Of a stretch of 64,000 bases of DNA, positions 20,029-31,023 are shown one piece after another. Location: the NCBI RefSeq assembly GCF_001187785.1, contig NZ_CP012154.1, positions 738,501 to 802,500 on the forward strand. The letters are read 5' to 3'. The position numbers and the translations under genes are program-made. The notes below the pieces were generated by a model that worked only from the letters and a program-made list of their open reading frames with translations, was not told the origin of the DNA and did no database searches. The stretch's first letter is position 1; each line of letters opens with the position of its first letter. The DNA comes from Wenzhouxiangella marina. Lineage in GTDB: Bacteria; Pseudomonadota; Gammaproteobacteria; Xanthomonadales; Wenzhouxiangellaceae.

Positions 20029-22080
20029 TCAGCCTCGGGACAGCTCGAGCAGCTGGCGATACTTCTCGTAGGTGTAGCGCGTGTACAGCCAGCTCATCGT
20101 CCAGCCACCGCGCCCATCGAGAAATGCGGTCCTGAGGATCAGGTTGTCGAGCAGATTGAAGCCCGCCCTCAGCAGGGGCGTCATGGCCAGGCGGACCCGC
20201 TTTCCGCGCTCGTATCGCTCGCGGGCCTGGAGGCTGGCATAACGGCTCAGCTTCTGGCGCGCATGGGCGAGATCGCGGTAGACGTAGTGATCCAGTGGCG
20301 CCTCGAGAAAACCGATTCGAGCGCCTGGCTCGAGCACCACTTTCTCGTGTACGGCCACCGGCGTGAAGTGGCCCAGCTCGCGGCGGAACAGGCGCAGGGG
20401 CGCTCTCGCCCAGTGACCGAAGCTCAAGCGCTGGCCGAAGGCATGCGTCACCCAGCACAGGCGGTAGCCTTCGTGGTCGGGGGCGTCCTCGGCCAGCACG
20501 CGGTCGATCTCGCGACGGAGCGTCTCGCTGAGCGCCTCATCGGCGTCCATCGAAAGCACCCAGTCGCAGCGGGCCAGATCGAGCGCACGCTGCTTCTGCA
20601 GACCGAAGCCCGGCCAATCGGTTTCGTGCACCTGGTCCGTATAGCGGCGGCAGCGCTCCACGGTATCGTCGCTGCTGCCCGAATCGAGCACGATGATTTC
20701 ATCGGCCCAGCCGGCCACCGAGCCCAGGCAGCGATCGATTTCCCCGGCCTGATCCTTGCAGATGACGATCACGCTGATCGTGTGGCGTCGGCGGCTGTCC
20801 GGCGCGCTCAGTTCGACGCGGCGGCGAGCGTGCACCAGGCCGGCGGAAAGGGCCACGATGAGGCCGTACCAGACGATGCCGATATTGCGCTCGAACAGCG
20901 ATTCGGACAGGGCCATGATCGCGATCGTGCTCAAACCCGCCAGACCCGACCAGCCCAGATAGCGGGTGCGCTTCAATCCGGTCTGCCAGACGCGCCCATG
21001 GCGGCGGAGCGCGATGCCGAACATCAGCACCAGCGCGAACAGGCCGAGGGGACCGGCCTGGATCCAGGCCGACAGGTATTCGTTGTGCGGGTGTTCGTAA
21101 TCCTCGAAGTCCTCGGGGATTCGGCCCTCGGCGATGGCCTCGGTCACCCGCCGAGGGTAGGCGCCGGGACCGGAGCCGCTCAGGGGGTGTTCGGCAATCA
21201 CCTCGCCGGCCAGTTCCCACAGTGCCATCCGCCGGCCGATCGTGCCCTCGGCCTGCTCGCCGCGCACCAGAGCCGATAGATCATCCAGGCCGCTCATGGC
21301 TCGTTCGCTCATCGGGCTGGCCGGGCTGAACAGGAAGGCGGTGGCGATGGCCATGAAGGCCAGCGGGACCCCGAATCGCCAGACCGGCGGCTGGCTTCGT
21401 CCCAGGGTGAACAGGTAGATCAGCAGCAGCAGCGGCAGCACGACCCAGGCACCGCGGGAGCCGGACAGGGCGCTGGCCGAGATGGCCAGCAGCAGCGCCA
21501 GCACGGCCAGCAGGCGGACGCTGACCGGAAGGCTGACGTCACGCAGACGGGGCAGCAGCATCAGGGCGAAGGCCAGGGAAAGGCCGCCGAAGTACAGTGG
21601 GTTGGTCGTGCCGACCACGCGCTCGCCGAAGGGGCCGACCTGACCGCTGAGGAAGCTCCACCAGGCATACGCGCCGGCGATGATCGCACCGAGCGTCAGG
21701 CCGCGCCACCAGGCCGATTCGATCGTGTCCAGCTGTCGGATGAACAGCAGGATCGGGATGATCAGCAGCAGGCGGGCGATTCGTGTCACCGCCTCCAGGC
21801 CGGCCGGATCCAGGCCGTTGATGCCCCAGCCGAGAAGCCAGGCGACCACGAACAAGACGATGGCCATGCACAGCAGGCGCTCGATCGGGACGAGATCACC
21901 GGGGCGCCATTGCTTCGCGATGCTCAACCACACGATGGCGGTCAGGCCCAGCAGCAGAAAGCCGGCCCCGGCCAGTTTGGGCACGACCAGGCCCAGGGCA
22001 AGAGCGAGGAAGACCACCACCGCGGCGCCAGCCTGCAGCCAGGCGGGAGGTGAGCCGGAACGCGCTTCGGTGAGGTTCAT
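20029..22080 (-). CDS. O-antigen ligase-like protein fused to a family 2 glycosyltransferase
   Basis: 683 residues in two parts. Residues 1-420 are polytopic, with about ten hydrophobic segments and a large periplasmic loop containing SGSGPGAYP and HPHNEYL (330-336), the Wzy_C/O-antigen ligase pattern. Residues 434-683 form a GT2 domain: TISVIVICKDQAGEIDRCL, EIIVLDSGSSDDT and the metal-binding SMDADE (510-515), then a WaaE-like C-terminus with YRDLAHARQKLSRYA. The GT2 half resembles WaaE/KdtX-type LPS-core glucosyltransferases. The reading frame across the junction is continuous, so this is a genuine fusion in this sequence. It probably acts in LPS core completion; the sugar is unknown. Confidence 0.85.
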   Translation of the reverse strand: MNLTEARSGSPPAWLQAGAAVVVFLALALGLVVPKLAGAGFLLLGLTAIVWLSIAKQWRPGDLVPIERLLCMAIVLFVVAWLLGWGINGLDPAGLEAVTRIARLLLIIPILLFIRQLDTIESAWWRGLTLGAIIAGAYAWWSFLSGQVGPFGERVVGTTNPLYFGGLSLAFALMLLPRLRDVSLPVSVRLLAVLALLLAISASALSGSRGAWVVLPLLLLIYLFTLGRSQPPVWRFGVPLAFMAIATAFLFSPASPMSERAMSGLDDLSALVRGEQAEGTIGRRMALWELAGEVIAEHPLSGSGPGAYPRRVTEAIAEGRIPEDFEDYEHPHNEYLSAWIQAGPLGLFALVLMFGIALRRHGRVWQTGLKRTRYLGWSGLAGLSTIAIMALSESLFERNIGIVWYGLIVALSAGLVHARRRVELSAPDSRRRHTISVIVICKDQAGEIDRCLGSVAGWADEIIVLDSGSSDDTVERCRRYTDQVHETDWPGFGLQKQRALDLARCDWVLSMDADEALSETLRREIDRVLAEDAPDHEGYRLCWVTHAFGQRLSFGHWARAPLRLFRRELGHFTPVAVHEKVVLEPGARIGFLEAPLDHYVYRDLAHARQKLSRYASLQARERYERGKRVRLAMTPLLRAGFNLLDNLILRTAFLDGRGGWTMSWLYTRYTYEKYRQLLELSRG

Positions 22081-22139
22081 TCAGTCGTGGTCGGACGCCC
22101 AAGCCGAAACTGGCGTCGCCTGAGCGCCGAGGAGACGGC

Positions 22140-22385
22140 TCAGTCGTCGAGGACGTATTCGGCGCCGCAGTAGGGGCAGCTGGCTCGTCCGGTCTTCTCG
22201 ATCGGCAGGTAGACGCGCGGATGGGAATTCCAGAGCGCCATGTCGGGCGTCGGGCAGCTCAGCGGCAGATCCGCGCGCTTGACGTGGTATTCGCGCTCGG
22301 CATTGGCCGGACGCTGCGAGCTGGAATCGGGGTTGTGCGTCGGTGCGTTCATGCCCGGGGTTGCTCCACTGCTTGATTCAGACAT
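22140..22385 (-). CDS. CHCC-type zinc-finger domain protein
   Basis: 81 residues. The last 35 hold the zf-CHCC pattern related to mitochondrial NDUFS6: HPRVYLPIEKTG then CPYCGAEYVL, with an upstream Cys (LSCPTP). The N-terminal 35 residues are Ser/Asn/Pro-rich and look disordered. A shorter start at MNAPTHNPD is possible. Its cellular role is not known to me. It lies between the ligase fusion and purC on the same strand. Confidence 0.85.
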   Translation of the reverse strand: MSESSSGATPGMNAPTHNPDSSSQRPANAEREYHVKRADLPLSCPTPDMALWNSHPRVYLPIEKTGRASCPYCGAEYVLDD

Positions 22386-22416
22386 CGTGAACCGCTCATT
22401 GTAACCGAGCCGCGCT

Positions 22417-23295
22417 TCAGGTCGCGTCCATCAGACGGCGCGCGGCCTCTCGGTAACGCTCCTGGGTCTGATGGATGATCTCGGGCGGAAGTTTCGGCCC
22501 GGGCGCGGTCTTGTTCCAGTCCAGGGTCTCGAGGTAATCGCGGACGAACTGCTTGTCGAAGCTGGGCGGGCTGATGCCCAGACGCCACTGGTCCACGGGC
22601 CAGAAGCGGGAACTGTCGGGAGTCAGCAATTCATCGATCAGGTACAGCTCGCCGTCGTCGTCGGTTCCGAACTCGAACTTGGTGTCGGCGATGATGATGC
22701 CGTGGTCGCGCGCATAGGCGGCCGCTCGACGGTAGATCGCCAGCGAGACATCGCGCACGCGCAGCGCCAGCTCCGTGCCGATGAGGGACTGCATGCGGGC
22801 GAAATCGATGTTGATGTCGTGATCGCCCACCTGCGCCTTGGTCGACGGCGTGAAGATCGGTTCCGGCAGGCTGCCGGCCAGCTCCAGCCCGGCAGGCAGC
22901 TCGACGCCGCTGATCCGACCGCTGGCCTGATAGTCCTTCCAGCCCGAGCCGGCCAGGTAGCCGCGCACGATCGCTTCGACCGGCAATGGCTTGAGGCGCC
23001 GGACCAGCATGCTGCGCGGCCGCAGCTGATCGGCCAGCTCGCTGTTGCCCACGACCCGGGCCAGATCGCCTTCGAGCAGGTGGTTGCCGATGTGGTCGTT
23101 GAATTTCGTGAACCAGAAATTCGAGATGCGGGTCAGGATCTCGCCCTTGCCCGGAATCGTGTCGGGCAGGACGACGTCGAAGGCCGATAGACGGTCGGAC
23201 GCGACGATCAGCAGGCGCTCGTCGTCGACGGCGTAGATGTCTCGGACTTTGCCCTGGTGGAGCAGCTCCAGGGGCGGACGGGGATAATCGGACAC
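22417..23295 (-). CDS. purC: Phosphoribosylaminoimidazole-succinocarboxamide synthase
   Basis: SAICAR synthetase of purine synthesis (CAIR + aspartate + ATP). The GTG at 23295 gives [20 protein letters not shown], matching the family start (the GKVRDIY loop); upstream frame sequence has no similarity and crosses the rpe promoter. The longer yeast-type form of about 290 residues is present: [46 protein letters not shown] and [15 protein letters not shown]. It diverges from rpe with 55 bases between the start codons. Confidence 0.95.
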   Translation of the reverse strand: MSDYPRPPLELLHQGKVRDIYAVDDERLLIVASDRLSAFDVVLPDTIPGKGEILTRISNFWFTKFNDHIGNHLLEGDLARVVGNSELADQLRPRSMLVRRLKPLPVEAIVRGYLAGSGWKDYQASGRISGVELPAGLELAGSLPEPIFTPSTKAQVGDHDINIDFARMQSLIGTELALRVRDVSLAIYRRAAAYARDHGIIIADTKFEFGTDDDGELYLIDELLTPDSSRFWPVDQWRLGISPPSFDKQFVRDYLETLDWNKTAPGPKLPPEIIHQTQERYREAARRLMDAT

Positions 23296-23350
23296 GATGG
23301 ACAGGTACAATGGCGGCCTGTCCGAATTATACGCGCAAGAGAGTTCGTCC

Positions 23351-24016
23351 ATGCCGCAGCCCCTGGTCATTGCACCCTCCATTCTTTCCGCCGACTTCGC
23401 CCGCCTGGGCGAGGACACCCAGGCCGTCCTCGATGCCGGCGCTGACTGGGTGCATTTCGATGTCATGGACAATCACTACGTGCCCAATCTGACCATCGGC
23501 CCGATGGTCTGCAAGGCGCTCCGCGATTACGGCATCACTGCGCCGATCGACGTTCATCTGATGGTCGAGCCCGTCGATCGGATCATTCCGGACTTCGCCG
23601 AGGCCGGCGCCAGCGTGATCAGCGTGCACCCCGAAGCCACTCGCCACGTCGACCGCACCCTGTCCCTGATCCGCGAGTGCGGCTGCCGGGCAGGTCTGGT
23701 CTTCAATCCCGCCACCCCCCTTGATATGCTCGATTGGGTGATGGACAAGGTCGACCTGATCCTGATCATGTCGGTCAACCCGGGCTTCGGTGGGCAGAAA
23801 TTCATTCCGGCCGCGCTGGACAAGCTGCGCCAGGCGCGCCAGCGCATCGACGCCTCCGGCTTCGATATCCGCCTCGAGATCGACGGTGGCGTCAAGCCCG
23901 ACAATGCCGCCGAGATCGTCGCGGCCGGTGCCGATACCCTGGTGGCGGGTTCGGCGATCTTCGGGGCCGAGGATTATGCGGCGGTGATCAGGGACTTGCG
24001 TTCGACCCGAGTCTGA
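23351..24016 (+). CDS. rpe: Ribulose-phosphate 3-epimerase
   Basis: A 221-residue TIM-barrel enzyme of the pentose phosphate pathway. The metal-binding set is visible: [24 protein letters not shown] and [10 protein letters not shown], plus the flexible loop [12 protein letters not shown]. The start at 23351 ([16 protein letters not shown]) fits the family; the upstream frame is not similar. A TACAAT -10-like box is at 23306-23311. Confidence 0.97.
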   Translation: MPQPLVIAPSILSADFARLGEDTQAVLDAGADWVHFDVMDNHYVPNLTIGPMVCKALRDYGITAPIDVHLMVEPVDRIIPDFAEAGASVISVHPEATRHVDRTLSLIRECGCRAGLVFNPATPLDMLDWVMDKVDLILIMSVNPGFGGQKFIPAALDKLRQARQRIDASGFDIRLEIDGGVKPDNAAEIVAAGADTLVAGSAIFGAEDYAAVIRDLRSTRV

Positions 24017-24098
24017 TGCAGGCTCCGGGATGCGACCCGATCCAGAGGAAGCCGGCACCCTTGTCGGCCGAGGGAACAGTCAAGTGGAGGAGCGAGCC

Positions 24099-27000
24099 TT
24101 GAGCATTATCAGACTGACGGTGGGCGGGGTCCTGCTGACCGCTGCCATGCTTCTTGCCGGCGATGCCCTGGCCGCGCGCGGTGTCAGCGCGCCGCAGGAC
24201 GTCACCATCAGCAATGAAGGTGATCCGACCTCCATCCTGACGGTCAGCAGCATCGCGCTGGACGACAGCACGCATTTCTCCCTGGTGCCCGGAGGGACCT
24301 GCCCGGCCACGCCCTTCGACCTCGCCGCCGGGGCCTCCTGCACGCAGCAGGTGGTCTTCGATCCCCAGGCCGTCGGCCCGCTCAGTGCCACCCTGCTGGT
24401 GCTCAGCGATGCGGACAGTGTCATCAACGACCAGGTGCTGCTGAGCGGCAACGGGACGCCGGCCCCGACGCCGGTCCTGAGCATCGCGCCCGATCCGCTG
24501 GACTTCGGTCTGGTGGCGGCCGCCGATCTCCCCGTCACCGGAGATTTCACCCTCAGCAACACCGGTGACGTCGGCACCACGCTGGACATCACCAGCGTCC
24601 TGTTGAGCGGCGACCCGGAATACAGCATCGTCTTCGATGGCTGTAACGGCACGACCCTGGCCGATGGCGATTCCTGCATCGTCACCATCCAGTTCAACGC
24701 CGCGACCGACGGCATGTTCACCGGTCAGATCGATGTGCAGAGCACGGCCAACAACGTGTCTGCGGCGATTCAGGGCGCCACCCAGATTCCGACCCAGCTG
24801 GCCTTCTTCGTCCAGCCGACCGACACCACGGTCAACCAGAGCATCAGCCCGGCCGTGGTGGTCGAGGTCCAGGATGCCTCGGGCACCCTGGTCAGCCTGG
24901 ACAACTCCACCATCATCCAGCTCAGTCTGGCCAGCGATCCCAGCGGGGTCGCGACGCTCGGCGGCACGGTGAGCGCCCAGGTCAGCGGGGGGCAGGCCAC
25001 CTTCGCCAACCTCAGCATCGATCAGGTCGGCACGGGTTTCTCGCTGCTGGCCGAAGACAGCCTGGCGGCGCTCAGCCCGGATACCAGTGTCCTGTTCGAT
25101 ATCACGGCGGGCGCCCCGGCTTCGCTCCAGATCCTCACCCAGCCCAGCGACACGGTGGTCGGTCAGACCATGGCCCCGGCCGTGACCGTGCAGGTCCTCG
25201 ACGCCTTCGGCTTCCCCGTCACCGCCGACAACAGCACCCAGATCAGCCTGGCGCTGAGCGGTGGCACACCCGGTGCGGTGCTCAGTGGCGGTGGTCCGGT
25301 CAGCGTGAGCGCGGGTGTGGCGAGCTTCGCGGGTCTGAGCGTGGATCAGGTCGGCACGGCCTACCAGCTGACGCCGTCGGGCTCACCGGGCGGGCTCGCT
25401 GGCCCGGCCAGTGCGGTCTTCGATGTGCTCGAGGCGGGCTCGGGAACGACCATCACGAGCGTGGCGCCGGCCGGCTCGCAGACCGTCGGCCAGGCCTACA
25501 CGGTCAACGTCAGCGTGACCGGCTTCAACCCGACGGGCATCGTGACCGTCACCGACGGCGCCGGGGCCAGCTGCCAGATCGTGCTGCCTGCGACCAGCTG
25601 CGATCTGACCTCGACCACCGTCGGTCCGAAGGTCCTGACGGCGAACTACCCGGGGGATGCCAACAACGGGCCGAGCAGCGACACCGAGAACTACACCATC
25701 ACCCAGGCGACGGCGCAGGTGCAGATCGACTCGATCGCGCCGCCCGTGTCCCAGGCGGTCAATACCCCGTACACGGTCAACGTCAGCGTGACCGGCTTCA
25801 ACCCCACCGGGACGATCACCGTCGACGACGGGGACGGCAACAGCTGCCAGATCGTGCTGCCGGCTGTCAGCTGTGACCTGACCTCGACCAGTGTGGGTCC
25901 GAAGACGATCACGGCCAGCTACCCGGGCGATGCCAACAACACCGCCGACAGCGATAGCCAGGCCTACCAGATCGTGGCCGGCGCGCCGGCGCAGCTGGTC
26001 TTCCTGGTCCAGCCCAGCGACGGTAGTTCGCAGGTCCCGCTGGTGCCGGCGGTCGAAGTCCAGGTGCAGGATGCCTTCGGCAACCCGGTGCTGTCCGACA
26101 ATTCCACCTCGGTTTCCATGAGTCTGATCGGGGGCGCCCCCGGCGCGACCCTGTCCGGCGGTGGGCCCGTGACGGCGGTGGCCGGCGTGGCCAGCTTCCC
26201 GACGCTCAGCGTGGACCTGGCGGCGACCGGCTATCAGCTTCAGGCCGCGGCCGCGGGCCTCAGTGGCGACACCAGTCAGGCCTTCGATATCGGGCCGGGC
26301 GTGCCGGTGGCGCTGCAGTTCGACGTGCAGCCGACCAACACCCTGGTCTCGGCGACGATGAGCCCGGCGGTGACGGTCAGCGTGCGTGATGCGGTGGGGA
26401 ATCTGGTCGATTCCGACAACACGGCCGTCGTCGAGCTGAGCCTGACCGGTGGCACGCCGGGTGCGGTTCTGAGCGGCGGTGGTCCGACGGTGGTCAGCGC
26501 GGGTGTGGCCAGCTTCGCGGCGCTGTCCGTGGATCTTTCCGGCACCGGCTATCAGCTGCAGGCCTCGCACTTCAACGGTGGCTTCAGCGGTGACACCTCC
26601 AACAGCTTCGCGATCACGGCCTCGGCCTCGACCACGAACATCGTTTCGATCACGCCGGCCGGCTCGCAGACGGTGGGGCAGCCTTACAGCGTGGAGGTGT
26701 CGGTCACCGGTGCCTCGCCGACGGGTCAGGTCACGGTCAGCGACGGAACCGGCGCCAGCTGTCAGTTCACGCTGCCGGCCACCAGCTGCAACCTGACCTC
26801 GACCAGCGCGGGGGCCAAGACGATCACCGCCAGCTACGCGGGCGATGACAACAACGCTTCGAGTTCGGACAGCCAGGCCTACCAGATCGACCAGGCGGCC
26901 TCGACGACCAGCATCATCAGCGTGGTGCCGGCAGCCGAGCAGATCGTCGATCAGCCCTACACGGTCAACGTGTCCGTCACGGGCTTCAACCCCAGCGGAC

Positions 27001-27836
27001 AGGTCACCGTGAGCGACGGTCAGGGCGCGTCCTGCCAGTTCACCCTGCCGCAGACCAGCTGCGCGCTGACGTCGACCTCGGTCGGTCCGGTGACGCTGGA
27101 AGCGAGCTATCCGGGCGACGCCAACAACCAGGCGAGTTCCGATACGGAGGCCTACGACATCGTTCTGGCCGATTCGACGACGACGATCCTGGGGATCACG
27201 CCGCCGAACGAGCAGGTCGTGGATCTGCCCTACACGGTCACCGTGAGTGTCACCGGTGATTCGCCGACCGGCACCGTGACCGTCGACGATGGCGCCGGTG
27301 CCCAGTGCACCTTCGATCTGCCGGATACGTCCTGCGATCTGGTCTCGACCACGGTCGGACCGCGCACGATCACGGCCAGCTATCCGGGCGATGCGACCAA
27401 CACGCCAAGCTCGGACACGGCGCCCTACGACATCATCAGCTCCGGTCCGGCCGAGCTGGTCTTCGCCGTCGAACCGACCCTGGGGATCATCAACGGCCCG
27501 CTGCTGCCCGGCCTGGTCGTGCACGTGCTCAACAGCCAGGGCGGCCTGGTCGGTGACGACAACACCACCGTGGTGCAGATCTCGATCGCGACCAACCCGA
27601 CCGGCGGCACCCTGAACGGGACCACGACCCTGCAGGTCACCAATGGCGTGGCCGATTTCGCCGATCTGAGCATCGATCGACGGGGGCAGGGCTACCAGCT
27701 GCAGGCCAGCGTCCTCAGTCGCGGCATTCCGTCGATCGTCACGGCGCCCTTCAACGTGGTCGATGACGGCATTCTGCAGGACCGCTTCGAAACGCCCACG
27801 GACGACATCTTCCGGGACCGCTTCGAGCTCCAGTAG
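24099..27836 (+). CDS. Large modular secreted protein with choice-of-anchor D and Ig-like repeats
   Basis: About 1245 residues from a TTG at 24099, chosen because GGAGG lies 8 bases before it and it starts a signal peptide (SIIRLTVGGVLLTAAMLLAG, cleavage after ALA). Reading in order: two choice-of-anchor D (ASPM/SPD-2/Hydin-like) modules to about residue 225; A modules of about 105 residues (pattern LSGGGPV..AGVASFA.LSVD); B modules of about 91 residues (Big_3-type Ig, pattern TVNVSVTGFNP.G..TV.DG, SC.LTST.VGP, YPGDANN). The order is roughly D-D-A-A-B-B-A-A-B-B-B-A. The end carries a doubled tail, LQDRFE and IFRDRFELQ. It is probably exported and surface-exposed; ligand unknown. It does not appear to be cotranscribed with rpe. 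Confidence 0.85.
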   Translation: MSIIRLTVGGVLLTAAMLLAGDALAARGVSAPQDVTISNEGDPTSILTVSSIALDDSTHFSLVPGGTCPATPFDLAAGASCTQQVVFDPQAVGPLSATLLVLSDADSVINDQVLLSGNGTPAPTPVLSIAPDPLDFGLVAAADLPVTGDFTLSNTGDVGTTLDITSVLLSGDPEYSIVFDGCNGTTLADGDSCIVTIQFNAATDGMFTGQIDVQSTANNVSAAIQGATQIPTQLAFFVQPTDTTVNQSISPAVVVEVQDASGTLVSLDNSTIIQLSLASDPSGVATLGGTVSAQVSGGQATFANLSIDQVGTGFSLLAEDSLAALSPDTSVLFDITAGAPASLQILTQPSDTVVGQTMAPAVTVQVLDAFGFPVTADNSTQISLALSGGTPGAVLSGGGPVSVSAGVASFAGLSVDQVGTAYQLTPSGSPGGLAGPASAVFDVLEAGSGTTITSVAPAGSQTVGQAYTVNVSVTGFNPTGIVTVTDGAGASCQIVLPATSCDLTSTTVGPKVLTANYPGDANNGPSSDTENYTITQATAQVQIDSIAPPVSQAVNTPYTVNVSVTGFNPTGTITVDDGDGNSCQIVLPAVSCDLTSTSVGPKTITASYPGDANNTADSDSQAYQIVAGAPAQLVFLVQPSDGSSQVPLVPAVEVQVQDAFGNPVLSDNSTSVSMSLIGGAPGATLSGGGPVTAVAGVASFPTLSVDLAATGYQLQAAAAGLSGDTSQAFDIGPGVPVALQFDVQPTNTLVSATMSPAVTVSVRDAVGNLVDSDNTAVVELSLTGGTPGAVLSGGGPTVVSAGVASFAALSVDLSGTGYQLQASHFNGGFSGDTSNSFAITASASTTNIVSITPAGSQTVGQPYSVEVSVTGASPTGQVTVSDGTGASCQFTLPATSCNLTSTSAGAKTITASYAGDDNNASSSDSQAYQIDQAASTTSIISVVPAAEQIVDQPYTVNVSVTGFNPSGQVTVSDGQGASCQFTLPQTSCALTSTSVGPVTLEASYPGDANNQASSDTEAYDIVLADSTTTILGITPPNEQVVDLPYTVTVSVTGDSPTGTVTVDDGAGAQCTFDLPDTSCDLVSTTVGPRTITASYPGDATNTPSSDTAPYDIISSGPAELVFAVEPTLGIINGPLLPGLVVHVLNSQGGLVGDDNTTVVQISIATNPTGGTLNGTTTLQVTNGVADFADLSIDRRGQGYQLQASVLSRGIPSIVTAPFNVVDDGILQDRFETPTDDIFRDRFELQ

Positions 27837-27950
27837 GCCTGGTTTCTCGGGCGGGCGGCCGGTGCAGAGCCGGTTCCCCCGCCTCGCTGGTCTGTCGACG
27901 GCGGGCCCGATACAATACGCCGCTCTTTCGTCTGCAGGCGTTGCACGGTC

Positions 27951-29425
27951 TTGAACCCCTCTCGATTCCAGGCCCTGGCCGATCAGGGCTACAACCGGAT
28001 CCCGGTCTATCGCAGCATTTCAGCGGATCTCGACACGCCGCTGTCGGTCTACCTGAAGCTGGCCGATGGGCCCTCTGCCTTTCTGCTCGAGTCGGTCCAG
28101 GGCGGCGAGAACTGGGGGCGCTACTCGATCATCGGCCTGCCTTGCCGTCGAGCCTGGCGCGCCACGGGCCGAACCCTCGAGAAGCTGGACTTCGGTCAGG
28201 TCGTGGAGCGGCGCGAGGACGTCGATCCGCTGACCGAGCTGGCCGGGGTGGTCGAGCAGGTGCGAGCGCCGCGCCTGGAGGAACTGCCGGGCTTTTCCGG
28301 CGGCCTGGTCGGCTATTTCGGCTACGAAATCGTGGCCCATCTCGAGTCCCGCCTCGACTTCTCTGCCAAGCCAGACGAGCTCGGCGTGCCGGAAATCCTC
28401 CTGCTGGAAGCCGAAGAGCTGGCGGTGTTCGACAATCTCGCCGGCCGCCTGAACCTGATCGTCCTGGCCGACCCCTCGGAGCCCGACGCCCATGCCCGGG
28501 CCGAGCGCCGCCTGGATCAGCTCAGTCATCGCCTGCGCTGCGGATCGCCGGGCTATCCGCCGGACCTGTCCCTGCCGGTGCCGGAAGAAAGCGACTACCG
28601 CTTCGAATTCGAGCAGGCCGACTTCAAGGAGGCCGTGCATCGCATCAAGGACTACATCCTGGCCGGGGATGTCATGCAGGTCGTCCTGTCCCAGCGCATG
28701 AGCGTCGACCTGGCGGCACGCCCCCTGGACGTCTACCGTGCCCTGCGCAGCCTGAATCCTTCGCCGTACATGTACTTCTTCGACTTCGGCGACTTCCAGG
28801 TCGTCGGCGCCTCGCCGGAGGTGCTGGTGCGCGTCCAGGGCGGCGAGGCCATGGTGCGGCCGATCGCCGGCACCCGGCCGCGCGGCAGGACGCCGGAGGA
28901 AGACCGCGCCCTGGAGCTCGAGCTCAAGGCCGATCCGAAGGAGCTGGCCGAGCACCTGATGCTCATCGACCTGGGTCGTAACGACATCGGGCGCATTTCC
29001 GAGACCGGTTCCGTGGTGCTCACGGACCAGATGGTCATCGAGCGCTACAGCCACGTCATGCACCTGGTCTCGGAAGTTCACGGCCGCATCGCCGACGGCC
29101 GCAATGCCATCGACGTGCTGCGGGCGACCTTTCCCGCCGGCACCCTGTCGGGGGCGCCGAAGGTTCGAGCCATGGAAATCATCGCCGAGCTCGAGCCCGT
29201 GCGCCGTGGCATCTATGCCGGTGCCGTCGGCTATCTGAACTGGTTCGGCGAGGCCGATCTGGCCATCGCCATCCGCACCGCCCTGGTGCGCCACGGGACC
29301 GTCCACGTCCAGGCCGGTGCCGGCATCGTCGCCGATTCCGATCCGGACCGGGAGTGGGAAGAAACCCTCAACAAGGGCAGGGCGCTGATCCGCGCCATCG
29401 CCGAAGCCAGCGGAGGCCTGCATCA

Positions 29426-29429
<4 letters not shown>
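27951..29429 (+). CDS. trpE: Anthranilate synthase component I
   Basis: A 492-residue chorismate-utilising enzyme, the first step of tryptophan synthesis. The N-terminal feedback region contains LLES (Trp-binding), and the chorismate domain has [48 protein letters not shown] and [11 protein letters not shown]. The start is TTG at 27951 ([19 protein letters not shown]). A TACAAT -10-like box is at 27911-27916, leaving a leader of only about 30 bases, too short for a leader-peptide attenuator. It overlaps trpG by GTGA. It is the first gene of trpEGDC. Confidence 0.97.
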
Positions 29430-30003
<574 letters not shown>

Positions 30004-30007
<4 letters not shown>

Positions 30008-31023
30008 GCGAACTCCGCGAAGCAATGACGAGAATGGCCGACGGCCAGCACCTCGACGCCGAACTGATGAGCCGCGCGATGCGCGAGATCATGACCGGCC
30101 AGGCCGAAGAGGCGCAGATCGGCGGCTTTCTGATGGCCCTGCGCGTCAAGGGCGAGACGCCGACGGAGATCGCGGCTGCCGCTGGCGTGATGCGCGAGCT
30201 GGCCGATCGCGTCGAGATCGACGCGGAGGGGCTGACCGACATCGTCGGTACCGGCGGTGATGGCGCGTCCCTGTTCAACGTCTCGACCGCTTCGGCCTTC
30301 GTCGCCGCCGCGGCCGGGGTGCGCGTGGCCAAGCACGGCAACCGCTCCGTCTCCAGCAAGTCCGGTGCCGCTGACGTCCTCGAAGCCGCCGGCTGTCGTC
30401 TGGATCTGAACGCCGAACAGGTGGCGGCCCTGATCGAGGAGCTGGGCGTGGCCTTCATGTTCGCGCCCAGTCATCACTCGGCCATGAAGCACGCCATCGG
30501 CGCGCGCAAGGCCCTCGGGCTTCGCACCCTGTTCAATCTGCTCGGTCCCCTCACCAATCCGGCGCTGGCCCCCAACCAGGTGCTCGGCGTGTTCTCCGGC
30601 GATCTGGTGCGTCCGATGGCCGAGGTGATGCAGGCCCTGGGCGCGCGTCATGTGCTGGTGGTCCACAGCGACGATGGTCTGGACGAGATTTCACCGGCCG
30701 CGCCGACCCGGGTGGCCGAGCTCTGCGACGGCCGGATCATCGAGTACCGGATCGACCCGACCGAGTTCGGTGTTCGCGTCGAGTCCCTGACGCCGCTGGG
30801 CGTCGAGACCGCGAAGGACAGCCTGGCGCTGATCGAGTCCGCCCTGGGCGGCCAGCCCGGCCCGGGAGCAGACATGGTGGCCCTGAACGCGGGCGCGGCC
30901 ATCTACGTGTCGGGCCAGGCGCCGGATCTGGGCGCCGGCGTCAGCCTGGCGCGCGAAGTGCTGGCCGATGGCCGGGGCCTGGATCGCCTGCGCCGCTACG
31001 CGCAGCGGAGCCACGGCCTGTGA
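30004..31023 (+). CDS. trpD: Anthranilate phosphoribosyltransferase
   Basis: A 339-residue enzyme transferring phosphoribose from PRPP to anthranilate. GTGGDG (82-87) binds the pyrophosphate, [16 protein letters not shown] is the family hinge, and DGLDEI is the metal site. The ATG overlaps the trpG stop as ATGA and the 3' end overlaps trpC as GTGA, giving tightly coupled translation. Confidence 0.97.

Noticed and set aside
25383-27524. 713-codon minus-strand frame opposite the modular secreted gene
   Set aside because: Its repeats only mirror the modules of the plus-strand gene; Arg/Gly/His-rich composition.
27901-27951. trp leader peptide/attenuator
   Set aside because: Only about 30 bases lie between the -10-like box and the trpE start, with no Trp codon run.
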